In this document: piece after piece, positions 43,954 through 56,115 of the stretch
Numbering within the stretch: position 1 is the stretch's first letter
Layout: every line of letters starts with the position of its first letter
Assembly (NCBI GenBank): GCA_013115125.1
Contig: JABANN010000057.1
Span: 1 to 64,000, forward strand
DNA length: 64,000 nucleotides
Origin: Perkinsus olseni
Taxonomy: Eukaryota > Perkinsozoa > Perkinsida
Reading direction: 5' to 3'
Position numbers and translations under genes: made by a program
The notes under the pieces: generated by a model
What the model was told of the DNA's origin: nothing
Databases searched by the model: none
What the model saw: the letters and a program-made list of their open reading frames with translations, nothing else

Positions 43954-44955
43954 TGGCGAATTCAGGTAAAACTGCGATCGTTGACATCGGTAAGCGCTGA
44001 CGGCGAGGCGAGCCTGGGGCGAGTTGAGCACTTAGCGAAAGGTGTCAACCGACTCGTAATAGAAAGCAACTAGTGCCAACATGCTTGAAAACCATGCCAA
44101 ATTTTCTGACGCCTCCAATCTTTTCTCATGTAACAGCCGATGTGTTGTATTAAGGTAGTATTAAGGCTACACGGCAAGAACACGTTAATGCGGTGCTAAG
44201 GAGTTTTTGGAATTGGTAGAGTTACTGACATATTCTCGGATAGATGACGAAACAATGCAACAGTTGAGGGAGCAAACAGATCACGATAGCGACGGCTGTG
44301 CTACCTTTGATATTACATCAGTTATAACACGAACGAGAGACACGACGACCGTGAGGTAACGAGTATGGCTCGAAGGGTATTGAGAACGCAGCAGCTTGTT
44401 TCACTTGTTTGGCCATGGGGGCGACTGACCGGCGCTCCGAATCACAGGCAAACTCGACAGGGCCCTTGATGAAAGCAACGCTGAATTCAGAACACGGAAT
44501 GGTATAAATGATGAAGTCGGCTCTTCAAGTGATGGGATGGGACGGACGTAACCAACACCGATCGCAGCAGCGCGCGGTCTCAGGAGACATGAGCATGCTG
44601 ACTCTGTTCTTGCTACAGCCGTCACACACAGCCTGAATAACGAACGGAGAAATCCCCGCGTTGATGCCACCGATATTATTGGAGCGTCAGACAGCAGGCC
44701 TTCTTACGTTGCCACAGCTGTAGCAATTGTGCCGTGAGAGCAGCCGATGAGCCTCAGATTTCAGCACGGAATTCCACAGGAAGTCCGACCCGCAACACGA
44801 GCAGGATGCACTGGCGGACTGGGGCTTCCACGAGGGTGTTCGAACTCGGTGTTTAGGATCCGTAGTCGCAAGGGCAGCGACTTGCTTTACAGCCTGAAAG
44901 TGCGAACCCTCCGAACGGGTCGCTCGGGCAGGCCACTGCGTATAAGCTCATAGTC
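43954..44955. other. Intergenic, nothing recognised
   Basis: About 1 kb at the tail-to-tail junction of IFT81 (plus) and the lipase gene (minus). Short frames on both strands lack recognisable features; no RNA gene seen. Confidence 0.4.
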
Positions 44956-44959
44956 CTAC

Positions 44960-47893
44960 GCTGGCAGACACTAAGCGATGTGCTCACTCCTTGAAGGCTT
45001 CACGCACACGTCGATGTACAGTTATTGTCAAAAAGACTACCATGTAATATGACCGGCCGAAATGGTCATGCAGCATCCCTGGCTGCAGTTGAACTTCTTG
45101 CAGGCCCGACCAATCTCTCGGAACATAGGAGCATTGATTGCATCCATCACGACGGTAAATATGAATGACCTTGCCGGGGACTCGGAGCTCACTGGCATGA
45201 TGGAAGGGCTCGACTTGGCTGACGTCGGGAGGGACATCGTGTATGCTCGAGAGACCCTCAACGGCGTCGTCTAACATCAGGGAGGCGAAAGCATTCCATC
45301 GGGTGCCCCATGGTCCTCACCTAAGACTTGCGCTTCAGCACGTGCAGCGGCCCATCTCCATGGCCGACCCACCGCTGCTGTGACCCCCGAGAAGAACGAG
45401 GACACGGTTTCCGACCATGCCCGACTAGTGTTCGACTGCGGACTTAGATCGGGATAATCGACCTCGGCCTGCTGCGCCCCAGCACTGTCCATGCCATCGC
45501 CCTATACCAACACTCGGACCAGCGGGCACGGCGAAACTGACTCACGGTCCTTGTCTCATCACCATCGGCTGTGTGAGCATGGTCGCGGCGTCTCTTCAGC
45601 TGCGCGAGTCTTTTGATGTCCCGCAAGGCCGCGGCATCTTCGGAGAGGTACTGCCTTGTCCGCATGATGCTGGTGGGTTCAGCGAGCCTCTCAATCAGCT
45701 TCCTCGCGTTATGTACTGATGCCCTCGGGACCATGTCGTCCCGATTGACGACGGAGGTCACTCCGAGACGCTCTGCCGCAGCGGCAAGTGTATCATCCAT
45801 ACACGCCGGGGACCCAAATCCAACACATCTGAGACCGAGCCTCGAAGACCAGCAGTGGTGACACCACAGACTCACGTGAGCGTTTCACAGTCAGCCATGA
45901 TGTCCTGGCGTAGTATGACACAGGCAAGCGAGGCTATGCCGGCGCCAAGGGAGTGGCCGGTGAGGGATATCCGAAAACCTTCAGCGTGCAAGCGAGCCAG
46001 GCAGCTGCCAACCTCCTTCACGAGGTGCTGCGCTGCTGCCAGCATCCCTGAACAAGGCGCAATGATGATGTACTGAAGCTGCTGCTCTCGGGATATCACC
46101 CATATGACAGTGCCCCATGGTGCCATCAGATAAGTATAGGGTCCCTTGAAAGGCGTTGAGGTCTGTTATCGAGTCCCCGATGGTCGTCGTTCCGGGAAGG
46201 ATAAGCACAGCCCTCTTCGCAGCACCGGGAGTATCTCTACAAGCCAGATAAAAAGTGTGGCCGAACTCCCTATACCGAGCATAATGGGGTTCCGCCAGGA
46301 CCAGAGTCCATCCCTGAAGAAGAAACCCTGGCGTTGTGAATCGAAGCCATCACGGTGACGACCTGAAGTCTCAGAAGCCTCTGAGCGTCGACTGGGGTGG
46401 ACTCAGCGGGGATGTGAACAGCCAGACTGCACATGAGCTCCACCTCCGCCAGGCTCGCCTTGGAAGGCATCGGCAGGCCTACCACGAGGACATCTATCAA
46501 AGGGGTCACCCCTCCCTCACCCTGATGGCGCGTGGCCTCCAGGCTCGGATCGTTCCCTCGAGCACCGTAGTCCTCTCCCATGAGGTAGTATCTGCCGCCA
46601 ATTCACCTGGACGCAAGGACGCGTTGGGAGATGCCCCACATGGCAGCGGCAACATCAGCTGTGTTGGCTGTCCATCTCGAGCGGATGCCAGCACTGCTGG
46701 TGAGCTTGGAGAGCATACCGATCGCCTCCAGGATGTCGCTGCCGTAGATGCACAGAGGGCCGTAGCGGAAGAGGTAGTACGCTCCCGAAATGTACCTAGA
46801 GGGGCGACGCTGCGACCAGTGCATGGAAAGACAGTCCCCACTTGGCGAAGGCACCCATAGGGAGGACTGACGAGGCAGTCCTAAGGGCTTGGAGGAAATT
46901 ACCACCGATCCTGTACACCATGGCTACACTGCTCTCGGGGGAGGATTTGTAGGCCGATAGCCGGCCGGCAAGGTACCTGACAGCGCCATTCAGCGGCCGA
47001 CCGGAAGCCTGGCGGATGCGTACAGTTGTATTCTCTCTTGTCGAGCCTTGACGCGGTCCAGGAGCAGGTCCTTGGCAGCTTCACTGAGGCAGGCGTAGCA
47101 CAACGTCCCATCGAGCTTATGCAGGCCCTTCCGGACCTCCTCTCTCGTGCCCGGGTCGATGGTCTGAAGGCGACGGAAACAGAGAGCAGCAGCGTCTGAT
47201 ATCTGCTTACATCTCGTCCTAGCTCAGCCTGATGATAGTCATCATCAGCAGCCTCACGCGCCTCCGAACCATCTTCCTGTTGCTGCTGCAGTCGTTGTAC
47301 GTCCTCGAGAGTAGTCCACTCAGCGTCAATCGACAGACCTGACGATGACCACCTGTGGACCGCGACGGCTGCCTTGACTGGTCAACTCACGGTTAGCGCG
47401 CATGACGCTATCTTGGAGATCAGCTGGGGTGAGCGGCACCTCGGTAGCGGCTTCTGCCAAACATGCCTTGCAGAACTGATGACCGCACATGGGGCACACC
47501 CTTGGCCTAAAAGAACCCTGCAATCATCGTATCGCTTCACCCGCGGGTTGACCTGTTAGTGAAGCTGAACTCGATGGTGCATTTCCAGCAGCTCGGTGGT
47601 GCCTGCGGCCCCTCTCCCGCCACTTTGTCACCCGTGTGGCCTCTCCCGGAGCCCTCTGTTGTGGGAGGTGCAGCTTCAGTCTTCGACCGTCGTAATGATA
47701 GGACACTAGCCAAGGTGGCCACCCATCCGCGGCGCTGCGGTTCAATACCACTCGGCGATTCCACCGCCATCTCCTCGTCCTCCTGCTCTAGGTCAATGAC
47801 GGGAACGCTGTCAGCAGCCCTCTCCATCCTTCCCTCCTGTGGCGGGCCAAAAGCTGAGGGGCTCTCCGATACAGTAGAGTTCCCGATGGGCAA
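44960..47893 (-). CDS. FYVE-like zinc finger plus class 3 (DAG-lipase-like) lipase
   Basis: Read on the minus strand, the N-terminus is acidic (EQEDEEMAVESPSG). A cysteine cluster follows: SCWKCTIEFSFTN joined over a ~35-nt intron (ending near 47517) to RPRVCPMCGHQFCKACLAEA, and later LDGTLCYACLSEAAKDLL. The C-x2-C ... C-x2-C-x4-C-x2-C ... C-x2-C spacing is FYVE-like, though the classical RKHHCR is replaced by RPRVC. The lipase part has nucleophile GHSLGAG (~45940), SVVNRDDMVPR (~45750) supplying the acid residue, and MLHDHF (~45070) with the likely catalytic His preceded by VPGKVIHIY. This matches sn-1-specific diacylglycerol lipases, which cleave diacylglycerol to monoacylglycerol. The apparent start at 47893 is not an ATG, so the true N-terminus is unknown, and exons at 46.2-46.6 kb are unresolved. 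It could be two adjacent genes. Confidence 0.65.
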
Positions 47894-48179
47894 TCTGCAT
47901 GGAACGCCGCTGAGGGAACCACTGCAAGCTTCCGTCTCACCTCAGCGCGGACGGCGGTGGCGTGCTTCCTCCCGTATCGGAAGGGTCTCTGGTAGCAGTA
48001 GTGCTCCCCAACATTCCTATCAACCCCCTTGTACTATCGCCTGCTATGAGCCTTAATACCGAGCAGCGGACACTGGCGGGTCCTCGAGAGACAAGGCGCG
48101 CCAAAACGTCTCAACTGCCACAGAGAATGCCTCGACCTTGCTGCGATGGCATCCCTCCCATCATCCTTCATAACTAGAG

Positions 48180-49321
48180 TTCAACGCGAGTCAACGAGTG
48201 TACGACTGTGAAGAATTATGGCATGGCTGCACAAGTGGCATGCAAGCAGCAATGGTACATGGCAGCGTTCAGCTCATCGAGACAGTCAAGAGGGCTCCTC
48301 CCGGCTGGACGGGGGAACTTCCCTTGTCCCTTGTTTCCCACTACGTCGTGCCGCCCAAGCCGCGATGTGCTCCCACGGGTCATCAGGCATTCTCGCCAAG
48401 AGATCCGTAACCATGGACTAAAAAAGGTCATTCGCAGCACGCTCTCTCTCCGTAGAAGGACGTACTTCCATCTCTTGCTGTAAGCGATGCTCCTGTATGT
48501 AGTTGCCTGTCGCTGCCACCACCTGATGTGTCCCAACAGCGCTTCGGGCATCGAAAGATTCGTCGAAAGTGTTCTCATACTCGACCTCCATATCATCGCC
48601 TTCACTTCCGCTTCGCATAGTCACCTACAGGGAGCACTGTCCTCTTGCACGGGGACACCAAGCGCCGTGACAGGTGCTGCTTCCAACCATTGCCTCGCGA
48701 AATATATCGGGGTACGAGCAAAGTCGCAGAACGTAAAAAGAGAAATATCTGACCGGCCATTCGGAAGATCGACGTGACTAACTCCAATCCGATTACGTTG
48801 CTCGCGGCGTGTCACAGCCAATGGCTTCAGGAGACCCTTCCCACTCGGCCACTAACACCTTCACCCAGAATGTGCGTTCTACCTTGGCAACGCCCTTAGC
48901 TGTCGGAGGTATGACCAACATCCCCTCCATCACTGGGGCGAAGATCTCCAGCTTCACGCGTGAAGGGGCATCTTCTATCAAGGCAGTACTAGTAGAACAG
49001 CACGGAACGTATCTTGCGCACAGCGAAGATTACTCCCGGACTCGCGATTTTCTACTACCTGCTCCTCCGTACGGGGACATCTACGTCCGTGATACGTATG
49101 AAAGATCCCTCAGGGGCCGAGACTAGGTCCGAGAATTTCAGACGGGTCTTGACACTTATCGACGATCCGAGAGCTGCCTGTTGCTGCTCAACAGCGGTTG
49201 CGGCCGGCTCCTCGTCTTTCGGCCGCGTTGTTTCGGAGGATTTGCTATCTTTGGTCATTGCGGGAAGCAAGTGACGGACTGACGCTAAGTCGAGAACACT
49301 ATTACCGTACGGGGAAGGCAA
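48180..49321 (-). CDS. Unrecognised gene
   Basis: Several minus-strand exon-like stretches with good amino-acid composition follow one another: LDLASVRHLLPAMTKDSK and FSDLVSAPEGSFIRITD (49.06-49.3 kb), SRVKLEIFAPVMEGMLVIPP with VAKVERTFWVKVLVAEWEG (48.8-48.97), DISLFTFCDFARTPIYFARQ with WLEAAPVTALGVPVQE (48.63-48.77), DDMEVEYENTFDESFDARSA (48.5-48.6) and LLARMPDDPWEHIAAWAARR (48.3-48.4). I do not recognise the family. Exon joins were not all found, and the stretches might come from more than one gene. Confidence 0.35.
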
Positions 49322-49484
49322 CCAGGGAGTGCGGATCCAAACTGAGCTGAAGTGCCTCCATCCCCTCGTTCTTAGAGGGGGGCCTTCCCTGACAGAATCG
49401 AAGCCTGGAACTGGACTTCCGAGTGACCAACGCGACTGCGCTCATGGACAAGAGACGTTATTTTTACGAATAGTGGGTTAAATG

Positions 49485-52114
49485 TCATCCCTGGCCTTGA
49501 TCGTCCGAGTCACCCCCTTCCAGTGCCGCCAATAGGTCGTCCTCGTCGACAGTAAGGCCCCCTACGAATCCCTCCTCACTGCTGCTGTCCACAGTTGCCT
49601 CCGCAGCTGACACGGCGTCTGCGGCGCTTAGGAGATCGTTGGGCTTGTGCCGAGGGCTCATATCTCCGTCACTATCATGGGGGTCCTTAGCGTACAGTTG
49701 TGGTGCTTGCCAGTGGACTCGCATGGGGGTCGACTCCATCACGCTCAGCTTGAACGGCCCGAACTGAGGAAGAGTCCAAGCTCATCCCATCGCCCTCCGC
49801 CGATTCACCGTCACTTTGGGTCGTTGCCAAGTAGCCAAGGCATGTAAAAGATACCACACATGAACGACTGGGGCACCCATGGCCATCGCCTGCTGGGCCT
49901 TCCTGGTCTCCAGATTGCTCGCTATAAGAACGTCTATCGGCGGGCCTGAGGCACCAGGTCATCGTCCGTCCACAGTAAGGCAGGGGCCTACTAGACGAGC
50001 CAAGGTCTGCCCCTTTGACTGCGATAGAGCCTATATCCGACACGACAGTGGCCCCCAGTCTATGCAACAGCCGTATGACTGGATGCTGGGAAGGATCCCA
50101 ATAGTTGCTAGGCACTAGTCCGGAAAGCGCCACTCGGAGGCCCTAAAGAAGATTCCGTTACGCCTTGAAGGGTTGCACCCTCACCTCCAGCGTCTGCTCC
50201 TGAATGGCCGGTATAATTGGACGAACATCCAACTTATCCGCATTCAGATCGTCGCCAACACTGAGGACAATACTCACAGGAAGGAGCGTATCTTAGGTTG
50301 AAGCTTGTACCTGGTAGCGAGCTGCGCCGCTGCATAGGTCCGGGCATGGATATTCCTGAGCATCTCCGTCACATAATGCAGCTGCTTATCCGACTCCGCC
50401 ATCTCGAGCCACTTCCGATCCCTAAAAACCCCAATGACCTCCCTAAGGGCAAGAACCGTGTATACCGTGGCGGTGCTCCTTCCTCAGGAGGTGTAGGAGC
50501 TGCCGAACTACTGGCGTCAGCTGGATGATGATACTCAGCCAATGGGGCCATCGCCCGCTTGCCAGAGCCCGCCGCGATGATAGCATTCAACTGGCCTGGT
50601 CGACAAGGGATAGGGACGGGATAAACGCGAGAGCCATCGTCACCTTCGAGAGATACCCGGAGCCTCTCCGAGTCCGGGAAGAAAACATACGGCGTCACTT
50701 TGATGAGGCTGTGTTCGTTGTCCTTGGGTTCCCATACATCATCACGGTCATCGACTATTACCGCTAGGCGATGGTTCGACGGGAATATCTTCGACAGGGT
50801 CTGGGAAATCAGCAACGTCACACGAAGAAGAGGAGGAGATTATCACCTTGCATGTGAGAGTAGATTGTGTAACACGGGCGATTAACCGAGGGGGCGCTGA
50901 AAAGAGCAGCACGCTCACTTCTTGTAGCCACCACTACTCGTCTACAGCCAAAATATCGGCAGGTGGGATCCAGCGCCTTCAGTAGTCGTACGGCATACTC
51001 CCGAGTGCCGTGGGTGTATAGGTAAAGCTCATAGAGAGGGAGGATGTCCTCGAGGAAGGTGTAACTGCACAGCAGCAGCCTGGGGCTGGGATGACGAACC
51101 CCACCCTATTACAATCCAGGCCTCAGCTTGAGGTAGCAGCAAGTCGCTGTTTTGGAGCCGCTTCCGATGAAGAACTGGTAGACCTGCCGAGACCCGAGAG
51201 ACTCACCACGGACGCCCGGACGTGCAGCTCCTCACCTTGCCCTCATCGAGCCGTCCGGTGTCCTTATTCGGGGCTAGGTTATAGCAAGTCACATCTGACG
51301 AAGCACCGTGCGAGGAGGCACTAGGCGGCAGCACACCACCGACCAGGGAACAAGAGATCCACCCTCTTATTGGTAACGTGAAGGATGGTATGGTCGATGT
51401 CAAGAACAGCTACGAGCCTTCTGGAGGCCGCTAATGTACGTATAGTAGAAGATTCTAGGGAGGCAGCGAGAGCCTGATGAGAGTGGCACAGGAGATAGGA
51501 ACGAGACAGAGCAGCACTTGTAATCCTACAGCAGACACTCTGATACCGTCATCGGCGCTGAGGAACTCCGTCGCATAGTAGCCGCCCCTCTGGAGAGCCC
51601 CACGGCGCTCTGACAGCAGGAGCAGTCTACGAGGATTCGACGCCTGGAGTTACTACCCTCATCACTCTCAACAGAGTCCTCACCGACGTCCAGGCAATCG
51701 CCTTCGTCGGAGAGGTCATCCTCGTCCATCGACAGGGGGTCATCCTTCCACGCGTTGACCCCTGACCCTGCGCTGTGGGCTGGCACTGATGAGCCTCCCT
51801 CTCCTAGCTTGGCTCTGTCGACGATAGCACAGCAATTGGCACACATCCCTTGCCAGACGAGATCGTGAGGGCACTGAAGAGTGACAGCTGCTGCCCACAA
51901 ACGCTCTCAATATGACCATCACTACCTCCTCCGGCTCCACCCTTATCGCCTGCCGCTTCGAAGGCGAACTTCCTTCCAGTTTGTCCATCACGCCCATACC
52001 AACTTTCCGCTTACTCCCCCCGTCTTTCGATGGCAATGGCGGCGGCATAATGCCTTCCCCACCATCGTCCTTAGCTGGCATACTACTGGATGATAAAGAT
52101 GAGGAGGAGGACAT
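49485..52114 (-). CDS. FCP1-like RNA polymerase II CTD phosphatase
   Basis: FCP1 dephosphorylates the C-terminal repeats of RNA polymerase II to recycle it. From the ATG at 52114: Ser-rich head, SKRKVGMGV and SSPSKRQAIRVEP, then an N-terminal zinc-type motif LQCPHDLVWQGMCANCC, as in FCP1. An acidic linker follows (DEDDLSDEGDCLD). The HAD-phosphatase active site LDIDHTILHV (51384-51401, D-x-D-x-T) is intact, followed by LYELYLYTHGTREYAVRLLK (~51.0 kb) and VIVDDRDDVWE with SLIKVTPYVFF (50.7-50.76 kb). A BRCT domain runs about 50.13-49.83 kb: ALSGLVPSNYW, LLHRLGATVVSDIG, then ASNLETRKAQQAMAMG and WYLLHALATW. The acidic tail VDEDDLLAALEGGDSDDQ resembles the TFIIF-binding helix of FCP1. Domain order is exactly that of the family. 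Confidence 0.88.
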
Positions 52115-52371
52115 CAACGGAAGGTCACTCTGGTGATGGTGGCATCAACGCTGCCAACAGAGAACACGCTACCACCCACCAGCCAAGCCGGCTCACGCCA
52201 TTCGGACTACACCAGGCATCCACTCGATAATGAAACGATATGAATTGAAGCTGAAACTGTAGTCTGGCCATGCCCAGGTCGAATCAAGGGGCGGTGACGT
52301 CAGACTTCACATGAAATTAATAGTTCACAAAAGCAATGGTGTCCTATGCAAAATTGAACACCCCTGTCCAG

Positions 52372-53686
52372 CTACCGCGGGCTGATCTCCACCCCCAACA
52401 CTTCCTGCCGTACCAGCTCGTAAACGTAGAAGTTGATACCAACCGCCGGTATCACTTTAATTAGCTCGGGGATCTTGAAAAGAGAATTTACAGAAAGGAA
52501 GCTCACCACACTCTCCCCTTTACTACCAGTCCCCGATACAGGCCTCGGATCGACTCCGATTTGACGATCTCCCTGGCCACTGCCAAAAAACTGGGCGCCG
52601 CGACCCCCACGCACATCTGCTGCCGCCGACGTATAAGGTCCAGAGGGAATATGATCATTGATGCCGTAGAACCTAGAAAAGTAGCTCCTCACAGCACAGC
52701 GGATGAAAAGATACTACCCGCCATCGCACCGCACAGAAGGCTCGACAGCCAAGTGCCCCTCTGCTTGTCCGACGAGTTGAAGGAGCTCATGCCCAGCACT
52801 TGCCGGAATATCCATTTCTCTATCTCAATCGCCTTAACCTATACGACCATAAATCAGCACCGTCGGCCCATGGCGGTACTACCTGTAGCGTCTCGTATAT
52901 GGCAAAGTTGAGCGCTATGTTAAGGCCTTGGCACCATATGGTCACTCCTAGTCCTTTGAATAGAGAGCTCAGGCCTTCTGTCCGTGCGATTTCGCGAAGA
53001 GTTGGTATGATACCCCAATTCCGTATAGTGTCATTCGTAGCCAATCGGGTTCGGACCAAATCCAGCGGATACGTGACAACCTAGAGAGAAGTACGGCGCT
53101 CTCAATTGCCAACTAATCTCTCGAGATTTGGTGAAAAGTTGGTATGAGGATGCGTGGTAGCCCATCTCACGTTGGCAGCACATCCCCCCATAAACCCGGC
53201 AAGGAATCTGCAGGATATCCCCGGATCCGTGGGAGTAGACCAGTACGGCCGCATCAAGATTTTGGCTTTTTCGTAGACGTAATAGTTTATTGCACCATAG
53301 GGAAACTTGTGTATCACCGACACCAAGTTGCCTGAGGATTGAAGGTATCAAGGTCGATCCGTGCTAGATACAAATCAGGTCGTTGCGCGGCACCTTCCAC
53401 CGGTACTACCTCGCCACATACTAGCAACTCCCTCTTTCTCTAATATATTCTTCATCGTTCTATATATCGAGTCGTGTGAGTGTACAGTCTTGGAGGCCCC
53501 CATTGAACTCACCTAAGGCTTCAATCACAAGGTTCTTCTAACAAAGTCCCCTACCTGGTAGAGGATAGTCAGCCTGGACAGTGGAGCTGTGGCCGTCTTG
53601 GCCGTGGCACTACCACAGGACCCCCCTAGGAGGCTCGCCCATACCTTGTAGTCTGGCTGCGCGCTGCTGGTGCCACTGTTCGACAT
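52372..53686 (-). CDS. Mitochondrial carrier family (SLC25) transporter
   Basis: Six-helix inner-membrane carrier built from three ~100-residue repeats. Start ATG at 53686 (MSNSGTSSAQPDYKVW). Repeat 1: SLLGGSCGSATAKTATAPLSRLTILYQV, with the P-x-D motif altered to P-L-S-R. The end of helix 2 reads VIHKFPYGAINYYVYEKAK. Repeat 2: LAGFMGGCAANV, spliced to YPLDLVRTRLATND, then SSLFKGLGVTIWCQG. Repeat 3: LLCGAMAGSISSSA, FPLDLIRRRQM, then IPAVGINFYVYE. The stop is at 52372. FPYGAINYYVYE resembles coenzyme A/Graves-type carriers, but substrate cannot be read reliably. Introns of ~50 nt separate the pieces; one lies near 53100, where the reading frame continues as HPHTNF if not spliced. Confidence 0.85.
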
Positions 53687-54426
53687 TGATAGCCTAGGGA
53701 CAGTCGCGAGAAGAATATCGCTTATCAACAAAAATCTTGCGTTCTTACATTTCCTCAACGCACGACAGCGCACATTGAATTGAGCGGACAGACATCTTCC
53801 ACAAGCGAATCTTTCTCCGCGAATGACGTCGGCCCCGTCTTCACGTATTGAGGAGTCTCTTCCTTTCACGGACACTCGGTCTCGGGTGCTGGGGGTAGGA
53901 CTTCCCCTGTAGGAAGTGTGGAGGTGGTGTATCTTAGGTTGAAGATAGGACTTTAGGGACATTCAACGCTGGGGGACGACGATCCAGTAGTACCTTCAAA
54001 GGCCGCAACCCACAGGGCGAGTAAGGTCAGCAGCGTGCCGCATAGGGACCCACAGGAGCAGCAGATACGAAAGCAGCGAGCAGGCCCTTCCCAAGCACCA
54101 TGAGTGCTTCCCCTACACGGTGAAGGGTCAGCATATTCTACACTCCAGCTGCCAGGAAACCAGGGGGCCCGCCGAGGACCATCGCAAGGCCGGTGCCTTG
54201 CCCCGGAACATCAACGGTAGGTGCGGGTGCCCTAGGGACGAGCTGATTACGACGACGGCATCGAGCATCAATGTCGTTCGGCACCCTTTTGGAAAAGGGA
54301 GTCCTAGGCACCGGTTTGGGGTTAACCCGATTTCCCATGCTCTCGCTCGGTGTCTGGCATCTGGGCCGCTCTTAACTGTTACCTTGCAAGTCACACTGAG
54401 TTACTGACGACAGCGCTTCCTACGAA
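53687..54426. other. Intergenic, nothing recognised
   Basis: Head-to-head region between the mitochondrial carrier and the plus-strand ORF at 54427. Overlapping short frames at 54120-54407 occur on both strands and look non-coding. Confidence 0.35.
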
Positions 54427-54636
54427 TTGTTCATTGCTCACTATTCGCTGTCCATCGCGAAATCACCACAGGCACTCGAATCACTAAGCCTTGGCCATAT
54501 TGGTTTCTCTCCAGGTGACTGCACCATCAAGGATGATTTGAATATGTGGTACTACGGACACAATAGGAATTTCTATGGTGGCCATGTTGGCTCTTTCAAT
54601 ACAAAACTGTACCACCCAGAGGACATGCGACAGTAG
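54427..54636 (+). CDS. Orphan exon or small ORF, unrecognised
   Basis: The frame reads YSLSIAKSPQALESLSLGHI then GDCTIKDDLNMWYYGHNRNF and ends KLYHPEDMRQ before a TAG. Composition (aromatic, Asn/His-rich) looks protein-like rather than random, but no start codon is clear and I do not recognise it. It may be the last exon of a gene whose 5' exons I could not find. Confidence 0.25.
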   Translation: MFIAHYSLSIAKSPQALESLSLGHIGFSPGDCTIKDDLNMWYYGHNRNFYGGHVGSFNTKLYHPEDMRQ

Positions 54637-54732
54637 ACGTTAGCCGTTGTTCGAGATGGCTCTGTCTTTTTTGTTTTTAACCCAACCGACATCCCCTGTT
54701 CACCAAGCAGTTGTTAATCGAATTCTGTATCA

Positions 54733-56115
54733 ATGCATTCCTCATCTCTCCCGGTAGTGGACAGTTCAAAAGGCGCGCAGCCGAGCCGTCTGGCGGCCGG
54801 GGCGATGAAGGCTAGTGCATCGGTAGCTGATATTGGTAAGGATTATAGTGGAGGAGCACAGCAACGTTGTCTGGGAAAGAGTAGGACAGCTGTGCCACCA
54901 GCTTCCGTATGGAGCCAGTGAAAAACCAGGTGTATCTGCTCGGGAACTGGGTCTAGACTTCCTGCGGGCTCTCACTGAACAAAGCGGCCCTACGAGAGGC
55001 TTGGGGAGAACGAGGTGAGATGGGCGGTTCTGTCTCCTCCAGTTCATCACTCCGGGCCGAAGCGGCGTACTTTTAGCGAATGCCGCGGAATGATCGAGCT
55101 CACTCACTGTAGAGATGGAGAATACGCTCTGGGCGTTCAGATTCACTCCGTGGGGTCCTGGTCCGCCGAAAGCGGGCAGTACTCGCTGGCGACGGGATCT
55201 CAGATTGGAGAAGAAGTCCAGAATTTTCGAGTCGAGCGGGCATCCTGCAACGCAGTTCAAGAAGATGTACGAGCGAGGGGATCTCCCCGTTATGATCAAG
55301 CATGGTGAGCCGAAAAGACATTAGTGGTTGTGTGAAATTTTCTTACGATGAGCCTTCTGCCGGAGTCGAACCGACGACCTCCCGCTTACTAAGCGGGTGC
55401 TCTACCAACTAAGCTAAGAAAGCTTGTTGTTTGCGTATTCGAATCGTATCAGGTGCCAGGAGCTATCTAGAATGGAAAGTGCCAATATCTAAGCTCGACT
55501 ATCAGCATTTCCTGCCCGTGTTCGTCGATGGTATGAGAGAGAAGAGTGAACCGTAAGCGGCAAGACCAGCTCACAGCAAATAGCAGTTCATTTCAGATAC
55601 CGCTTCGTAGCTCGGGAGGGTTCCCTCACGCTCCTCCGAGAAGGAAACGAGGCCAAGATATTATCGGCAGTCCCACAGCTAGTAGCCCCACTCAAGCAGG
55701 CCTTGAACACGAGGGACCCGGATACTGTGGTGAGCCTTTGAGCGTATGGGTTCGATCACGGTTCTCCCACGTTTGAAGTAGGTAAACACCCTGCACGTGT
55801 TACAGCTGCTGGCTAAAACCTCCCCACTGGTCGGCGAGTCGTTAGTGCCCTATTATCGGCATCTCTTGCCGATTCTGAATATATTCAAGGCCAAGAAGCG
55901 GAATACGCGAGACTTGATGGACTATGCTCAGCGGAAACAGGATTGGAGAAATCTAGGTCCGACCGACCTTGTCTTGTCTCAAGCTCTGCGCTAAGACTCT
56001 GCCGACAGGTACTCTCATCGAAGAGACATTGAACGTGCTGGAGTCCACTGGGGGCGAAGATGCGTTCGTGAATATCAAGTACATGGTGCCCACATACGAG
56101 AGCTGTGTCTATTGA
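54733..56115 (+). CDS. PACRG: PACRG (parkin co-regulated gene) family protein
   Basis: PACRG is an axonemal protein that stapels the B-tubule to the A-tubule at the inner junction of doublet microtubules. The diagnostic core is [20 protein letters not shown], joined over intron 55305-55452 to [20 protein letters not shown] and [11 protein letters not shown], then [99 protein letters not shown] and the terminal [14 protein letters not shown], which is the conserved end of the family. The N-terminus is uncertain: ATG 54733 with intron 54836-54884 gives one open start, ATG 55115 another. The intron 55305-55452 carries a tRNA gene on the other strand. Confidence 0.92.
55352..55423 (-). tRNA. tRNA-Thr (anticodon AGU), inside a PACRG intron
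   Basis: The reverse complement folds as a 72-nt tRNA. Acceptor GCTTTCT pairs with AGAAGGC (one U-G). The A box reads TAGCTTAGTTGGTAGAG. The anticodon stem CCCGC/GCGGG encloses TTAGTAA, giving anticodon AGU (Thr). The T arm GTCGG-TTCGACT-CCGGC contains B box GGTTCGACTCC. No tRNA intron. It lies wholly within PACRG intron 55305-55452, antisense to that gene. Confidence 0.92.
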
